The position numbers were made by a program, and so were the translations under genes. A stretch of 55,640 nt of DNA. Source: a virus. The DNA lies in IMG/VR virus record IMGVR_UViG_3300026518_000670, positions 1 through 55,640 of that record. One strand, given 5' to 3'. Within the stretch, counting starts at the first letter, position 1, and each line of letters opens with the position of its first letter. Positions 27,933-36,688 of this stretch are shown here, piece by piece. The notes beneath the pieces are model-generated. The model was not told the DNA's origin and did no database searches. It saw only the letters and a program-made list of their open reading frames with translations.

Positions 27933-29251
27933 TGGTCGTGCCTGATGACGGTGACTTTGGCTACATCTTGAATCGCCAGGCCTCGCGCCTGGCCGCCGCC
28001 GGCGAGCGTGGTTACCACCTGATGCAGGCCATCGTGCTGGCGGAACATAGATGCACCGGTTGTTGCGGTGGGCGCCACCGTCTGCTTTTCCCGTAGCGGA
28101 AGAACGCCGCCCCCGGGGACGCCGATAACCCCGATGCCGTTGCTGGCCATCCAGTAGGCCACTTCCTCGGCATCCTGCATGCCGAAAACACTCCCGGGCA
28201 TGCGCGCCAAAGTGCCTGGCACAGCGCCATACGGGTAGACAATGCGAGGCGAGAACTGGGATGGATCCCCGGATAGGAAGTAGGTGCGATTCCCACTGGC
28301 GACAAACAGGCCCGCACCGGCTGTTCCCTGGCCCACTGAGGCCAGAAGGTCGCCAGACCCTGACAGGCGCAAACGGCTGTCGCGCGGATGGTGCAACCCG
28401 TAGCGGAGCGGCTCGGACCATACCAGCGTGCCATCGGCCTGCAGCACGAACAGGCGGCCGGTGTGCAGGCAGATGTAGCGGCCGGGCGGCATCGGCTCCA
28501 GGAACTGGGTGTCGAGCGGGCGGCCATGCCGGCCACCGCCGATATAGGCTGTCTGCAGGCCCACCGGGACGTCGATCGAGCGCTTCAACGTCTCGCCGTC
28601 CGCAGGCGACAGGTAGACCCGAACCCCGGTCACGTCCGTTGATGCCGGCTGCGGGATCTTGGCCAGCGTGATGCCGCCGCCGTTCGGCAGATCGATCGTC
28701 GCGGCCAGGCCGGTGCCCGATTCTTCGCCGGTGGCCAGCGTGTATGTGATGGCCACCTGGTAGGTGCCCTGCGCCAGCGAACCATCCGCGGCGACCAGCT
28801 GCGGCTGGCCGGCGGGGTTCGGGCAGCCCCATGGCGCCGGCGTACCATCCACCAGCACCGCGCCCTTGCGCACGCCATTGGACCAGAAAATGCGATCCCC
28901 GATGATCTCGTAACTGACACGCTTGCGCGGCTCCAGGCCGGCCTGCACGTCGAACACGCTGCCATCGGGATCGAGCGCGCGCAACGTACCGTTCTCCACG
29001 AACAGCGCGAAGGACATGGACGGTGCCTTCCAGAGCGAATGCATGCGCGTGCCGGCGTGCTGCAGGGTGTATCCCTTGCGACGGTGCGGCTTCCCCGCGC
29101 CGGTGGCCAGATCCACGTTCTCTGCCTGCAGCAGCGCTGCTTGCGCGTTCCCGTTGTCGTTGATGGTAAGTTCGTGCGGCTGGTGCTGGTTGTCGATGCC
29201 CGCTGGCCATCCGGATCGACGGCGCAGATTCTTTTCAGATATACCGGCCAC
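27929..29251 (-). CDS. Beta-propeller-type tail protein (gp10-like candidate)
   Basis: 440 residues from a GTG preceded by AGAGG at 9 nt. After a basic N-terminus, the chain has repeated four-stranded blade-like segments such as MSFALFVENGTLRALDPDG, GDRIFWSNGVRKGAVLVDG, GRLFVLQADGTLVWSEPL, NRTYFLSGDPSQF and VAYWMASNGIGVIGVPGG. This looks like a propeller similar in style to podoviral tail-closure (P22 gp10-type) proteins. Next to the gp4-like adaptor gene, as in P22-like tails, it may form part of the short tail. The exact family cannot be confirmed by eye. Confidence 0.5.
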   Translation of the reverse strand: MAGISEKNLRRRSGWPAGIDNQHQPHELTINDNGNAQAALLQAENVDLATGAGKPHRRKGYTLQHAGTRMHSLWKAPSMSFALFVENGTLRALDPDGSVFDVQAGLEPRKRVSYEIIGDRIFWSNGVRKGAVLVDGTPAPWGCPNPAGQPQLVAADGSLAQGTYQVAITYTLATGEESGTGLAATIDLPNGGGITLAKIPQPASTDVTGVRVYLSPADGETLKRSIDVPVGLQTAYIGGGRHGRPLDTQFLEPMPPGRYICLHTGRLFVLQADGTLVWSEPLRYGLHHPRDSRLRLSGSGDLLASVGQGTAGAGLFVASGNRTYFLSGDPSQFSPRIVYPYGAVPGTLARMPGSVFGMQDAEEVAYWMASNGIGVIGVPGGGVLPLREKQTVAPTATTGASMFRQHDGLHQVVTTLAGGGQARGLAIQDVAKVTVIRHDQ

Positions 29252-29255
29252 CGTA

Positions 29256-29414
29256 CTATCCTCTGCCCTGGCGAACGTTTTGGCCTGAGTTCTTGGGTCG
29301 ATGGTGATCGATCAAGGCCTTGGTATCGCGTCCGATGGGTATTGCTCTGGGCTTGATGTTGGGTATTGATACCTTCGTGTGCACGCGGTCTCTGGTGACC
29401 ACATTCACTTTCAT
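29256..29414 (-). CDS. Small basic hypothetical protein (52 residues)
   Basis: A short gene whose ATG overlaps the stop of the 144-residue gene (TGATG), ending in TAG 4 bp before the GTG of the propeller gene. The protein starts MKVNVVTRDRVHTKVSIPNI and is rich in Lys/Arg/Pro with a C-terminal GQNVRQGRG. A larger frame sharing this stop extends into the upstream gene and is not needed. Tight coupling on both sides supports its reality; function unknown, perhaps a tail or head completion peptide. Confidence 0.5.
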   Translation of the reverse strand: MKVNVVTRDRVHTKVSIPNIKPRAIPIGRDTKALIDHHRPKNSGQNVRQGRG

Positions 29415-29848
29415 CACACCGTATCCGCAGGCAGAAAAGCTACCTTTCCGGACACCACCGGAATTGCATACTTGGTAACCGGATTGACCAGCACCAAGCT
29501 CCAGCGCAACTTGGTCTTGATGTTGGTGGGACTGCCTTTCCAGGTATCTGCACCCGCCACGGACAACAGGATGGTGCCGTTGGACGGCACTGGAACGCTG
29601 AATCCCTCCACAACCGGCCATACCGGACTCACGGCATAGAAGCCGGTGCTGGTGATTTCGAAAATGGGGTCGGAGATAGGTGTGCCAGATACAGCATCAA
29701 CAAGCGGTGCACTCTCGCGAAGCTGGGCTCGAACGGCATACCCCGTGAGATCCACGGGGAGATTGGCGTCATCGAGGATCTGCAGTGATTCTTCCCACGT
29801 CACGCCAAGCGGGACAGCCGGGCTGTAGTTTCCGAATTGTCTGGCCAT
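29414..29848 (-). CDS. Structural protein, beta-rich (144 residues)
   Basis: The segment TWEESLQILDDANLPVDLTGY followed by AVRAQLRESA (residues 17-48) resembles the N-terminal domain seen in several phage baseplate/appendage proteins, where a property of the form D-[LI]-TG-[YW]-x-[AV] is typical. The remainder is beta-rich (NGTILLSVAGADTW, LRWSLVLVNPVTKYAIPVVSG). The start overlaps the gp4-like gene stop. Likely a minor tail protein; specific role not assigned. Confidence 0.5.
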   Translation of the reverse strand: MARQFGNYSPAVPLGVTWEESLQILDDANLPVDLTGYAVRAQLRESAPLVDAVSGTPISDPIFEITSTGFYAVSPVWPVVEGFSVPVPSNGTILLSVAGADTWKGSPTNIKTKLRWSLVLVNPVTKYAIPVVSGKVAFLPADTV

Positions 29849-30531
29849 CAGTACATGTGTGCCCTGCGCACGCGCGGTGGGCTGTCGGCCCAGCGCGCCA
29901 TGTCGTGGAAGGTGGGCCGCGATCCGAATCGTGATTCGAAGATCGCCAGCTGCGTCTCGGCCTTAGCCGTGTCGTAGGTTTCTGAACCCTGCTTCAGATA
30001 GGCCTCATAACAGGCCCAGTGCTTGAGGTCTTCAGCATTGGAAAGGTGGATTATCGGCTCGTCCTGAGAGGTTTCCATTTCTTCGAGCTCGACAGGCACA
30101 CGCCAGCATCGAAGCCGCAGTTCGTAGGCCACATCCGGCACCGGATGAAGCCGGATGCTCTTTTGCGCCAGATCCATAATCATGTATTCAGGCGTGGCTG
30201 GCGTCTGGTTCCCGTTGTCCCAGGCATCATTGATCTTGTCCATCGATGCCGCGGTCACCGCATGCAGCTTTTTGTCCTGCCCGGTGAGCATGCCCGAGCC
30301 TGGCACCAGGATGCTCGCATCCAGAGAGATGGATGCCACACCGGCCTGCAGAGGGAGAAGACAGCGTTTTGGATCGCTGACGGCATCCACCTTCAGCATT
30401 CGGCCCCGAATGCAGACTTCGCGAACGGCATTATTCATCCATCGCGTCAGCTCATCGTCGCCCCACAAGTAGGGCTGAACCGTATCGTCAAGCGTGCTGC
30501 GCGTGGCGGACAGAAGTTCTGCGAGGATCAT
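29848..30531 (-). CDS. Tail adaptor (P22 gp4-like) protein
   Basis: 227 residues. The N-terminus (residues 1-40, with YLWGDDELTRWMNNAVRE) is the typical opening of gp4/gp6-like head-tail adaptors, helices that dock on the portal ring. The rest contains AYELRLRCWRVPVELEE (~133-149) and a conserved-looking HLSNAEDLKHWACYEAYLKQ segment, also seen in this adaptor group. In P22-type podoviruses such a protein closes the portal and receives the tail. It overlaps the next gene by one base and lies 6 bp after the 150-residue gene. Confidence 0.65.
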   Translation of the reverse strand: MILAELLSATRSTLDDTVQPYLWGDDELTRWMNNAVREVCIRGRMLKVDAVSDPKRCLLPLQAGVASISLDASILVPGSGMLTGQDKKLHAVTAASMDKINDAWDNGNQTPATPEYMIMDLAQKSIRLHPVPDVAYELRLRCWRVPVELEEMETSQDEPIIHLSNAEDLKHWACYEAYLKQGSETYDTAKAETQLAIFESRFGSRPTFHDMARWADSPPRVRRAHMY

Positions 30532-30537
30532 GAATGA

Positions 30538-30990
30538 TCAACCCTGTCCGGCCACCTTGGCGTGCTCGATGACCGTGGCCAGATGATCGGAAACCCCTTT
30601 GCGCGGGCTATCCTTGGTCTGCTCCAGGGCATGGGCACACTTGACCACTTCGATGCTGCTGACCGCGCGAAGCAAGCCCTTGATTTCCTCGGCGGTTCCC
30701 GAAATAAGTGATTCGGCTTCATCACGCACTTCCTGCGCAAAACTGGCCAGGCCCAGACTGTCATCGTCTTCGTCTTCGTCTTGATCATTCGGCAGCGGTG
30801 GCGGATTGCGCTGCAACTTTGCGCCCGCGGGGTAGAAGTGTCCGGTCTCGATCAGCCCCTTGGCATCCTTGTCCGGTACTTCACTGACAAATTCGCCATT
30901 TTTGTCACGCTTGAAGACGTAGCGCGATCCGAAGTAATCGACGTTGCGCACATCAACATTCTTTGGCTTGATCGCACTTACAAGTTTCAT
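30538..30990 (-). CDS. Hypothetical head-region protein
   Basis: 150 residues. Residues 1-60 form a small beta-rich domain (FGSRYVFKRDKNGEFVSEVP), followed by an Asp/Glu run (NDQDEDEDDD, ~68-78) and a helical C-terminus (FAQEVRDEAESLISGTAEE). A GGGAAA box lies ~10 nt before the ATG. It stands between the capsid genes and the adaptor gene, just after a terminator-like hairpin. Possible head-completion or virion-accessory protein; no family recognised. Confidence 0.45.
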   Translation of the reverse strand: MKLVSAIKPKNVDVRNVDYFGSRYVFKRDKNGEFVSEVPDKDAKGLIETGHFYPAGAKLQRNPPPLPNDQDEDEDDDSLGLASFAQEVRDEAESLISGTAEEIKGLLRAVSSIEVVKCAHALEQTKDSPRKGVSDHLATVIEHAKVAGQG

Positions 30991-31010
30991 CTTTGATTTC
31001 CCGTGACGGT

Positions 31011-31041
31011 AATGAAAACCCCCGGCATCACGCCGGGGGTT
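31011..31041 (-). terminator. Rho-independent-type terminator
   Basis: A perfect 10-bp inverted repeat (AACCCCCGGC / GCCGGGGGTT, 31017-31041) with a 5-nt loop. On the minus strand it is followed by TTTTCATT. It lies downstream of the head-protein gene and only ~26 bp before the next start, so read-through must occur; it may tune the ratio of capsid to tail transcripts. Confidence 0.65.
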
Positions 31042-31077
31042 GGGTCGATCCTATGGTCTGCTTACCTCGACCATGGA

Positions 31078-31521
31078 TCAGTCGACAGCGTGATCCCAGG
31101 CACGCACGGCCAGGTCCAGCTGCACCTTGCCGGCGGCAGCCTGTGTGGCCAGCGCGGCGGTCAAGGTCAGATAGATCGGCACTTCCACGTCGGGATCGCC
31201 GATGGCCACATCCGGAAGCGAACCCACGTTGCGGGTAACGGCCGTCCCTGCTGTCAGGCCGGTGGCCAGTGCGGTTGGCGTGACCAACGTGCCGACGTTG
31301 TAGGTGCCGGTTGGGGTGGCATTGGAATCCAGCACCGGGAAACTCAACCGCGTCAGGTGTGGGATGAGCTTGCTGCCTGCCGGCACTACGCCGACCTGGA
31401 TCACATCACCGTTCAGGTACGCCGGCGCGCCAGACAAATCGATAGATTGACGATCGACGTACACGGCACCGGAAGTCTCCGGGGTGACCCGTGGCTTCTG
31501 CTTGGCATTGTCGTACTGCAT
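31078..31521 (-). CDS. Head decoration/structural protein
   Basis: 147 residues from the ATG preceded by AAGAGG at 9 nt; an upstream TTG in frame lacks such a site. The protein is beta-rich with many Thr/Val/Pro (GVVPAGSKLIPHLTRLSFPV, VEVPIYLTLTAAL). It follows the major capsid gene directly, the usual place for a capsid decoration or cement protein. The hairpins on both sides could make its mRNA stable and abundant. No named family recognised. Confidence 0.55.
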   Translation of the reverse strand: MQYDNAKQKPRVTPETSGAVYVDRQSIDLSGAPAYLNGDVIQVGVVPAGSKLIPHLTRLSFPVLDSNATPTGTYNVGTLVTPTALATGLTAGTAVTRNVGSLPDVAIGDPDVEVPIYLTLTAALATQAAAGKVQLDLAVRAWDHAVD

Positions 31522-31566
31522 GAGAAGGTACCTCTTGGAAGATGGAACTGCACTGAATGGCAAATG

Positions 31567-31590
31567 CCCTGCCGGCTCATGCCGGCAGGG
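31567..31590 (-). terminator. Stable hairpin after the major capsid gene
   Basis: A perfect 10-bp stem (CCCTGCCGGC / GCCGGCAGGG) with a TCAT loop, 22 bp past the capsid gene stop on the minus strand. The following T tract is weak (CATTTG), so it may be a partial terminator or an mRNA-stabilising hairpin that sets high capsid expression. Confidence 0.45.
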
Positions 31591-31611
31591 TCAGTTCACC
31601 GGTCTGATGTA

Positions 31612-32712
31612 TCAGTTCGGATCGAGCGCGTACGTGTCGACCGAATAGGCGCCGAAGCGCGCGCCCTTGAACCACGCGGCCTTGGTGCCCTTGATCGTGG
31701 ACGACGTGATTACCACCTGGTTGCCGCGATCCTCGGTCTCCTCGAACCAGTCGAAACGAAGACCCTGGCCGGGTGAACCATAGGCGTTGAGCAGCGCCTG
31801 CCGGCCCATGAATGCGGCGCGTGCGGCAGGCTGCAGCGAATCGACGCCGGCATCGTTGAACCGGATGATCGCCTGGTGGCTATGCAACACCACGCCGCGG
31901 TACTCGCCCATGGAGCCGGTATAGATCGGGTTGGATTTGCCGCGTTGGCTGGCAATCTTCTGGATGTCCAGCCACTGACCCGTCGTCGTGTTCGTACGCA
32001 GGGCATGCTCCTGGAACGGATGCATGCACATCACGTACTTGTTCTCGCCGTTGATGCGAATCGGCCGGATACGGATCTTGCCCGATGCGCCACCACCACT
32101 GGTCTGGGCCTTGGTCACACAGCGATCGACGACACGCAGATCCATGGCGTCATCGGCACCGATGTTGTTGAAGGCCGTGGCATTGCCGCCGTACACGATA
32201 TGACCGGTGTCGGGAGCCTGGAGCGGGTTGCCCGCATATCCGGTATATCCGGGATCCTCGATGAAGTCATCGTTGATGCCGCGGGCGCCTGCCAGGTAGA
32301 TCATCTGGCATTCGTCGTCCCAGCGCGCCCACCATTCGGCCATGCGTGCCCGGGCCACGGTGCGCAGGTTGTGCAGGGTGCGCTTGCGCGACATCCGGCC
32401 ACCGGCATTGACGCCACAGCGGATCTGGTCGACGTTGACCTTGTCCGTGAACGGCTGCAATGCCTCTTCCTTGCCGCGCAGCACGGCATCGCCGTACGTC
32501 GGCTTCTGGGTCAACTGACCGAACAGCGTGACGGTGATGGAGTCACCGGCTTCGGATTCGAGTTCGGTCAGCACCTGGATCGGTGTCGGCGCATCGACTG
32601 CCTTGCTCGAGAAACGTGCGCCGAAGTAACTTTCGCGCGCCATGTCCACAAACAGGGCGGCCGACCAGCGCTTGACTGCGACTGGATCATTGATACCCAC
32701 AATCGTCTGCAT
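31612..32712 (-). CDS. Major capsid protein (N4-gp56 family type)
   Basis: 366 residues. Residues ~50-120 contain the GDSITVTLFGQLTQKPTYGD segment followed by LRGKEEALQPF and a RKRTLHNLR stretch, a pattern typical of the N4-gp56/DUF4043 major capsid group with an HK97-like fold. A central region has the RIRPIRINGENKYVMCMHPF block and the C-terminus the ...IIRFNDAGVDS... strand. A strong GAGGAAAG site lies ~6 nt upstream of the ATG. It is preceded by the CsrA-like and scaffold genes and flanked by hairpins. Forms the icosahedral shell; identification is confident from motifs and synteny. Confidence 0.85.
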   Translation of the reverse strand: MQTIVGINDPVAVKRWSAALFVDMARESYFGARFSSKAVDAPTPIQVLTELESEAGDSITVTLFGQLTQKPTYGDAVLRGKEEALQPFTDKVNVDQIRCGVNAGGRMSRKRTLHNLRTVARARMAEWWARWDDECQMIYLAGARGINDDFIEDPGYTGYAGNPLQAPDTGHIVYGGNATAFNNIGADDAMDLRVVDRCVTKAQTSGGGASGKIRIRPIRINGENKYVMCMHPFQEHALRTNTTTGQWLDIQKIASQRGKSNPIYTGSMGEYRGVVLHSHQAIIRFNDAGVDSLQPAARAAFMGRQALLNAYGSPGQGLRFDWFEETEDRGNQVVITSSTIKGTKAAWFKGARFGAYSVDTYALDPN

Positions 32713-32800
32713 GAGTCTTTCCTCTTGATTTTCAGGGGTTCGGCACTCATGCGCCTGATGATGGAACGCGGGTGCTCATGCGCCCGCGGGTTCGGCCAGG

Positions 32801-33046
32801 TCAGGCCGTGATTGGTGTGCGCTGCAGGACTGGTCGCCCGGCGTGCGGCTTCTCGCTTCTTTCCGTCGGATAAACGCGCGACAGGGCCTTGCTCGAAGGG
32901 ATCTTCGCACCTGCCTTGTACGCCTGAATATCCTCGTTACTGTCAATGCTGATCCGCGCCCGCTTCCCGGATTTTTCCTCGAGCTTGATCACCGAGTCTC
33001 CGATCCGGACGGCATCGCCCGGGGCAAGATCAAGCTTCAACGCCAT
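32801..33046 (-). CDS. Small CsrA-like protein in the capsid module
   Basis: 81 residues. Residues 8-42 (APGDAVRIGDSVIKLEEKSG, then KRARISIDSNEDI) follow the CsrA layout: a GE/D-x-[VLI]-x-IGD-x-[VI] hairpin, a basic turn and an R-[VI]-[GS]-[IV]-[ND]-[AS] strand. The C-terminal half (SKALSRVYPTERSEKPHAGR) is basic and differs from cellular CsrA. It lies 4 bp after the scaffold gene and ~90 bp before the capsid gene. An RNA-binding translational regulator of capsid expression is an attractive possibility. A head protein with a similar small barrel is the alternative. Confidence 0.5.
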   Translation of the reverse strand: MALKLDLAPGDAVRIGDSVIKLEEKSGKRARISIDSNEDIQAYKAGAKIPSSKALSRVYPTERSEKPHAGRPVLQRTPITA

Positions 33047-33049
33047 CGG

Positions 33050-34045
33050 TTACTGGCCTCGGATATCCGAGCCCGGGCTGCTCGACAGATACCGCTCGCG
33101 CTCGGATTCGCTCATGTTGGCCATGGCATCTTCCAGGTCGCTGATGTCGGCATTGTCGAGTTGGGAATAGGTCGCGTTGCCGCGGGAATCCACGTCGGCA
33201 GCGGCGGGCGCGCGTTCCAGGTCGGGTGTTTTCTCACTCTTGTCCTGCCGCTTGCTGACCGCCTCAGTGATTTTGCGCGAATCCTCATGCTTGCGCGCTG
33301 GCGCCGGTGACTGTCCGGCACCTGGCTGTTGGTAGTTGAGGGCCTCGAAAGCCGTCTCTTCGGCGCGCCTGATCAGGGCAGCGGGAGTCAACGTGCCATT
33401 GGTCTGCTGATCAATGAGCGCGATGGCGTTCTGCATGGCCTGCGCACGGATGGGATTGGCCATGAAATGCTGGTTCTTGGATTCCCACTGCTTGGCTTCG
33501 GCCTCGAAATTGCTCTGTGCCTCTGCCGCTTGTTCGCTCTGAGCACTCTCCCACGCCTCATGCCTCGCCACGTAGCGGGATTCTTCGCGGTTGAGCTCGC
33601 GCAGCTGCTGCTGATACTCGAACGTGTCAAGATCGCCGTTATCGTACTTTTCAGCCAGCGACTTGAATTCGGCATCGAAATCCTTTGGTGCAGTGGGTTC
33701 GGGCTCCGCCGCGCGCGCGGTTCTCGTCTCATCGGCAGCATCGGCATCATCACCCGCGGGTTTGCCCTGGTCCTGGTCCTCGTCACCGGCATCGGGTTTG
33801 CCAGACGAGTCATCACCTGCTGTATCCGCACCATCGTCCCCGCCATCCTGCGCGCCGCTCGCGTCCGCATTGGCGTCCTTTTCGGTCTCCGACCCATCGG
33901 CATCGTCCGCGTGGCCTGCTTCGGCCTCACCCTTGTCGTCCTGATCAATCTCGCCGGCCAGTCTGGATTCTTCTTCCAAAGGCTCCAAGCCATTGTTGAC
34001 GTCGTCTTCGATGTCGTTTTCGTCGCGGTTGTTTTCGGTGCTCAT
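33050..34045 (-). CDS. Scaffold protein
   Basis: 331 residues, extremely acidic in the first ~120 residues (runs such as NRDENDIEDDVNNGLEPLEE and DAGDEDQDQGKPAGDDADAA) and helical with Gln/Ala/Glu in the centre (SEQAAEAQSNFEAEAKQWES). The C-terminal tail is short and charged (DMANMSESERERYL-type), a region that in scaffolds contacts the coat. Placed between portal and capsid genes, this is the expected position and composition for a head-assembly scaffold. The ATG overlaps the portal stop (ATGA). No protease domain is visible. Confidence 0.75.
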   Translation of the reverse strand: MSTENNRDENDIEDDVNNGLEPLEEESRLAGEIDQDDKGEAEAGHADDADGSETEKDANADASGAQDGGDDGADTAGDDSSGKPDAGDEDQDQGKPAGDDADAADETRTARAAEPEPTAPKDFDAEFKSLAEKYDNGDLDTFEYQQQLRELNREESRYVARHEAWESAQSEQAAEAQSNFEAEAKQWESKNQHFMANPIRAQAMQNAIALIDQQTNGTLTPAALIRRAEETAFEALNYQQPGAGQSPAPARKHEDSRKITEAVSKRQDKSEKTPDLERAPAAADVDSRGNATYSQLDNADISDLEDAMANMSESERERYLSSSPGSDIRGQ

Positions 34046-36222
34046 GGTGTCTCCGACATGTCCGGTAGTTGCGGTTTGTGGGCATCCGTGGTCTGCACGG
34101 CCGGCCCGTGGAATAGCCGATCAGCGGCTGGTGCGAGTGGTAGAACACGTGAAAGGATCGATGCGGTATCAATGGCGTCACGTTTGCCAGCGACCGTGAT
34201 CTGCCGTGCACGTGCAGCCGCTTCTCCGGCGCGTGCCATCTTGAGATTGACCTCGGCATTGAGGCTGGCATCTTGCAGGCCCTGCTGGCGCGCCGCTTCT
34301 TTTGCCTTCTGCTCTTCAGCTTGCTTCACTTCGGGCGAATTTTCCTTGCCCAGTGCCACCTGACCATTGATCTTGCGTATGCGCGCCGCCAGCTCGTTCT
34401 TGTTCGGCAGGTCCGTGATGTCGATGGCGATATCCAGAAGCTGGACAGCCACATCGCCTGGCAGGCGCCCAATCAACTCGAACAGAGATTCGGCCAGGGC
34501 CATGCGGATGGTCTCGCGATAGTCCATCTGGTCGACGATGAAATCGGCCTGCTGCCGGGCGATGTCGTTTTCAAACACGACCTCCCCTGTTACCGGATCC
34601 AGCTTGGGCTGGTTGATCTTGATCCATTCCAGGCCGCCATCAGGCCCAGAGATGCGGATGACCTGGGGGAGCGTCATGAATTGCTCCGTCAGGCTGACGG
34701 TCTTCTGCCCACTGATCTGGATGGATTGGCGGTAATTGTCGAAAAGCGCGGCCGTGGTCACGGCGCCCTGCTGTTGCTTGGCCAAGATCGCGCGCCCGGA
34801 TTGGTCGCCTACACTCTGGCCCGTGTTCTCGCGCGTTACCCCACTGGCTTCGAAGATGTTGTTCTTGGCCTCGGCCAACATCTCCATCTGGCCATTGGCC
34901 TTGGCCTCATTCGTGCGGATCACGAATTTCCCGGAACTCAGGGCCCCTGGCTTGAGCCGCATCTCGCCATCGGAGCGATGCGCCTCATCCAGCACAGTTT
35001 CTTCTGAGTCCTCATCGACAGCATCGGACTCATACATCACCTGCTGGGTGCTCAGATCAAACAGGATCTTCGAGCGCCTCTTGTTGTATTCGTCCTGCGC
35101 ATCACGAGCAGGCCGCACCAGTCCGTACGGCATGCCATCCCGGTGCCGGCGCTTGCACCACACTGCGGTGAACGGGAACTCGCCATGCTTGTATGGGCTT
35201 TTCTGGACCTTGAGCAATGCTCCGGGCGTCCAGAACGCCACCCACACTTCTTCCGCCACGCTGTCGACCAGACTGACCACACCCGTGCTGACGGCCTCGG
35301 CCATGTCCCGATCTTCCGGGTCATAGGTCTTGCCGTGGTAGTCATCTTCCCCATAGGCCACCATGGTCTTGGTCGGCTTGATCTTGCGGTACCACGTCTC
35401 GATGACCAGCACCCGCTGTCGCGCGCCCTGGATAGCCAGGCCGTTGATCATGCTGCCGTGGGTGATGATCCGGGAGCCACGACCGTAAAACATCTGGGGC
35501 ATGGTCCCGTCCAGCTCCATCTGCTCCTGTTCGAGCCCGTACATCGCCACGGTCTGATTGCGCAGCGCCTGCTCACGATCCGGGAACAGCGCGGTGGCGT
35601 AGTCAAGATCCAGCCACTTTGGTCGATGGATGTAACGGCAATCCTTCAGATCATTGCGGACGGAAAATGGGTCCCACCACATCGATTTCCAGTCCACGTG
35701 GCGCAAACCCACCGGGAAATCGAACTTGTCGGATCGGTAGTATTCCTCCATCCATCCCACGCCGACGATGGCAGCATCCGTGAAGGCACGGCTGCGCTCC
35801 CATCCTGCGCCGTTCTGATCTGAAACGAACTTCAGGACCTCCTTTTTGACCTGCGCACCCTTCACGTCGTCGTCTTCGCGCGGGAGCACATCCCAGTCGA
35901 TACGCGTGCGCCGTTCCGTTCCGGCCACCCAATCCACCATCATCGTGATGATGGGGAATGTCAGGGGTGCTTGGCCGCGATCCTCCAGGACCTTGGCGTC
36001 CTCCGGGGACCATTGTTCGACATCGTAGTAGTCGTGATCCTTCCACATTTCAGCCCGGTTGTCGGCATGGCCATTCAGCGCTTCGGCCCACCACGCTTCG
36101 AACTGGGCAAGATGTTCTCGATAGGGCTGCGCGTCGTACCTGTGCGTGGTCAGCGAGTCGAGCGTGATGCCTCCCCCATGCTCGGAGAACGCATCCTTGG
36201 ACTGGATCAGGTTGATGTCCAT
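34042..36222 (-). CDS. Portal protein (P22-type)
   Basis: 726 residues from the internal ATG just past the preceding gene's stop; the P22 portal has 725. An in-frame start 26 codons earlier would overlap the preceding gene. Features typical of this group: an early HYDAQPYREHLAQFE-type helix, the PLTFPIITMMVDWVAGTERR segment (~85-104), the conserved VDWKSMWWDPFSVRNDLKDC-like block (~180), and the helical crown/barrel region near the end (AEEQKAKEAARQQGLQDASL). It forms the dodecameric ring for DNA entry and exit. Next to the terminase genes, as usual. Confidence 0.8.
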   Translation of the reverse strand: MDINLIQSKDAFSEHGGGITLDSLTTHRYDAQPYREHLAQFEAWWAEALNGHADNRAEMWKDHDYYDVEQWSPEDAKVLEDRGQAPLTFPIITMMVDWVAGTERRTRIDWDVLPREDDDVKGAQVKKEVLKFVSDQNGAGWERSRAFTDAAIVGVGWMEEYYRSDKFDFPVGLRHVDWKSMWWDPFSVRNDLKDCRYIHRPKWLDLDYATALFPDREQALRNQTVAMYGLEQEQMELDGTMPQMFYGRGSRIITHGSMINGLAIQGARQRVLVIETWYRKIKPTKTMVAYGEDDYHGKTYDPEDRDMAEAVSTGVVSLVDSVAEEVWVAFWTPGALLKVQKSPYKHGEFPFTAVWCKRRHRDGMPYGLVRPARDAQDEYNKRRSKILFDLSTQQVMYESDAVDEDSEETVLDEAHRSDGEMRLKPGALSSGKFVIRTNEAKANGQMEMLAEAKNNIFEASGVTRENTGQSVGDQSGRAILAKQQQGAVTTAALFDNYRQSIQISGQKTVSLTEQFMTLPQVIRISGPDGGLEWIKINQPKLDPVTGEVVFENDIARQQADFIVDQMDYRETIRMALAESLFELIGRLPGDVAVQLLDIAIDITDLPNKNELAARIRKINGQVALGKENSPEVKQAEEQKAKEAARQQGLQDASLNAEVNLKMARAGEAAARARQITVAGKRDAIDTASILSRVLPLAPAADRLFHGPAVQTTDAHKPQLPDMSETP

Positions 36223-36223
36223 A

Positions 36224-36688
36224 TCAGCCAACCACGCGCTTGCCGCCGCGCTCAACAAAGAAATCGAGACCGTCCTGGGCACAGCGCTCCATGAATGCAT
36301 CCAAGCTCCGGTCCTTGAACATGTCTGGATCCGGCGGAGAATTCTTCAGGTCTTCCATGAAATCCATGATCGCGTCGAGTAGCCGAAAACAGTCATCCTT
36401 GGTCACAAACCCCCATATCTGACGAGCCAGTGGTGGCACCATCTCGCTCAGCGCATCGCGCTCAGCGAATCGCCACATGTCCCCCAGCTTCACATAGACC
36501 CCGGCTTGTGGATTTCCGCGTCGGCACAACCACAAGGCTGCTTCGTGACGATGATTTGGTGTGCCGAAATCGCCGTAATGCAGCTCGATGACCAGGTCGC
36601 CCTTGCCCCCCACGAACGAGTACCTGCGAGACACACTTCCGGCATGCTGTTCCTCGGCGAGATGCGATGGGACAATGATGGCACTCAT
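36224..36688 (-). CDS. Hypothetical protein between terminase and portal
   Basis: 154 residues. Mixed alpha/beta: a beta-rich N-terminal half (RYSFVGGKGDLVIELHYGDF, then AALWLCRRGNPQAGVYVKLG) and a helical C-terminal half (DDCFRLLDAIMDFMEDLKN). It overlaps the small upstream gene (ATGA) and ends one base before the portal start, so the three are translationally linked. No family recognised; the location suggests a packaging or portal-linked accessory role. Confidence 0.5.
   Translation of the reverse strand: MSAIIVPSHLAEEQHAGSVSRRYSFVGGKGDLVIELHYGDFGTPNHRHEAALWLCRRGNPQAGVYVKLGDMWRFAERDALSEMVPPLARQIWGFVTKDDCFRLLDAIMDFMEDLKNSPPDPDMFKDRSLDAFMERCAQDGLDFFVERGGKRVVG

Noticed and set aside
27750-29210. 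486-codon minus-strand frame overlapping the propeller gene
   Set aside because: Only its last 60 codons (the zinc-ribbon protein) are real; the rest is an out-of-frame reading of the propeller gene.
31004-31776. 257-codon plus-strand frame opposite capsid and head genes
   Set aside because: Antisense to the head-protein and capsid genes, crosses two terminator-type hairpins, and shows no protein motif.
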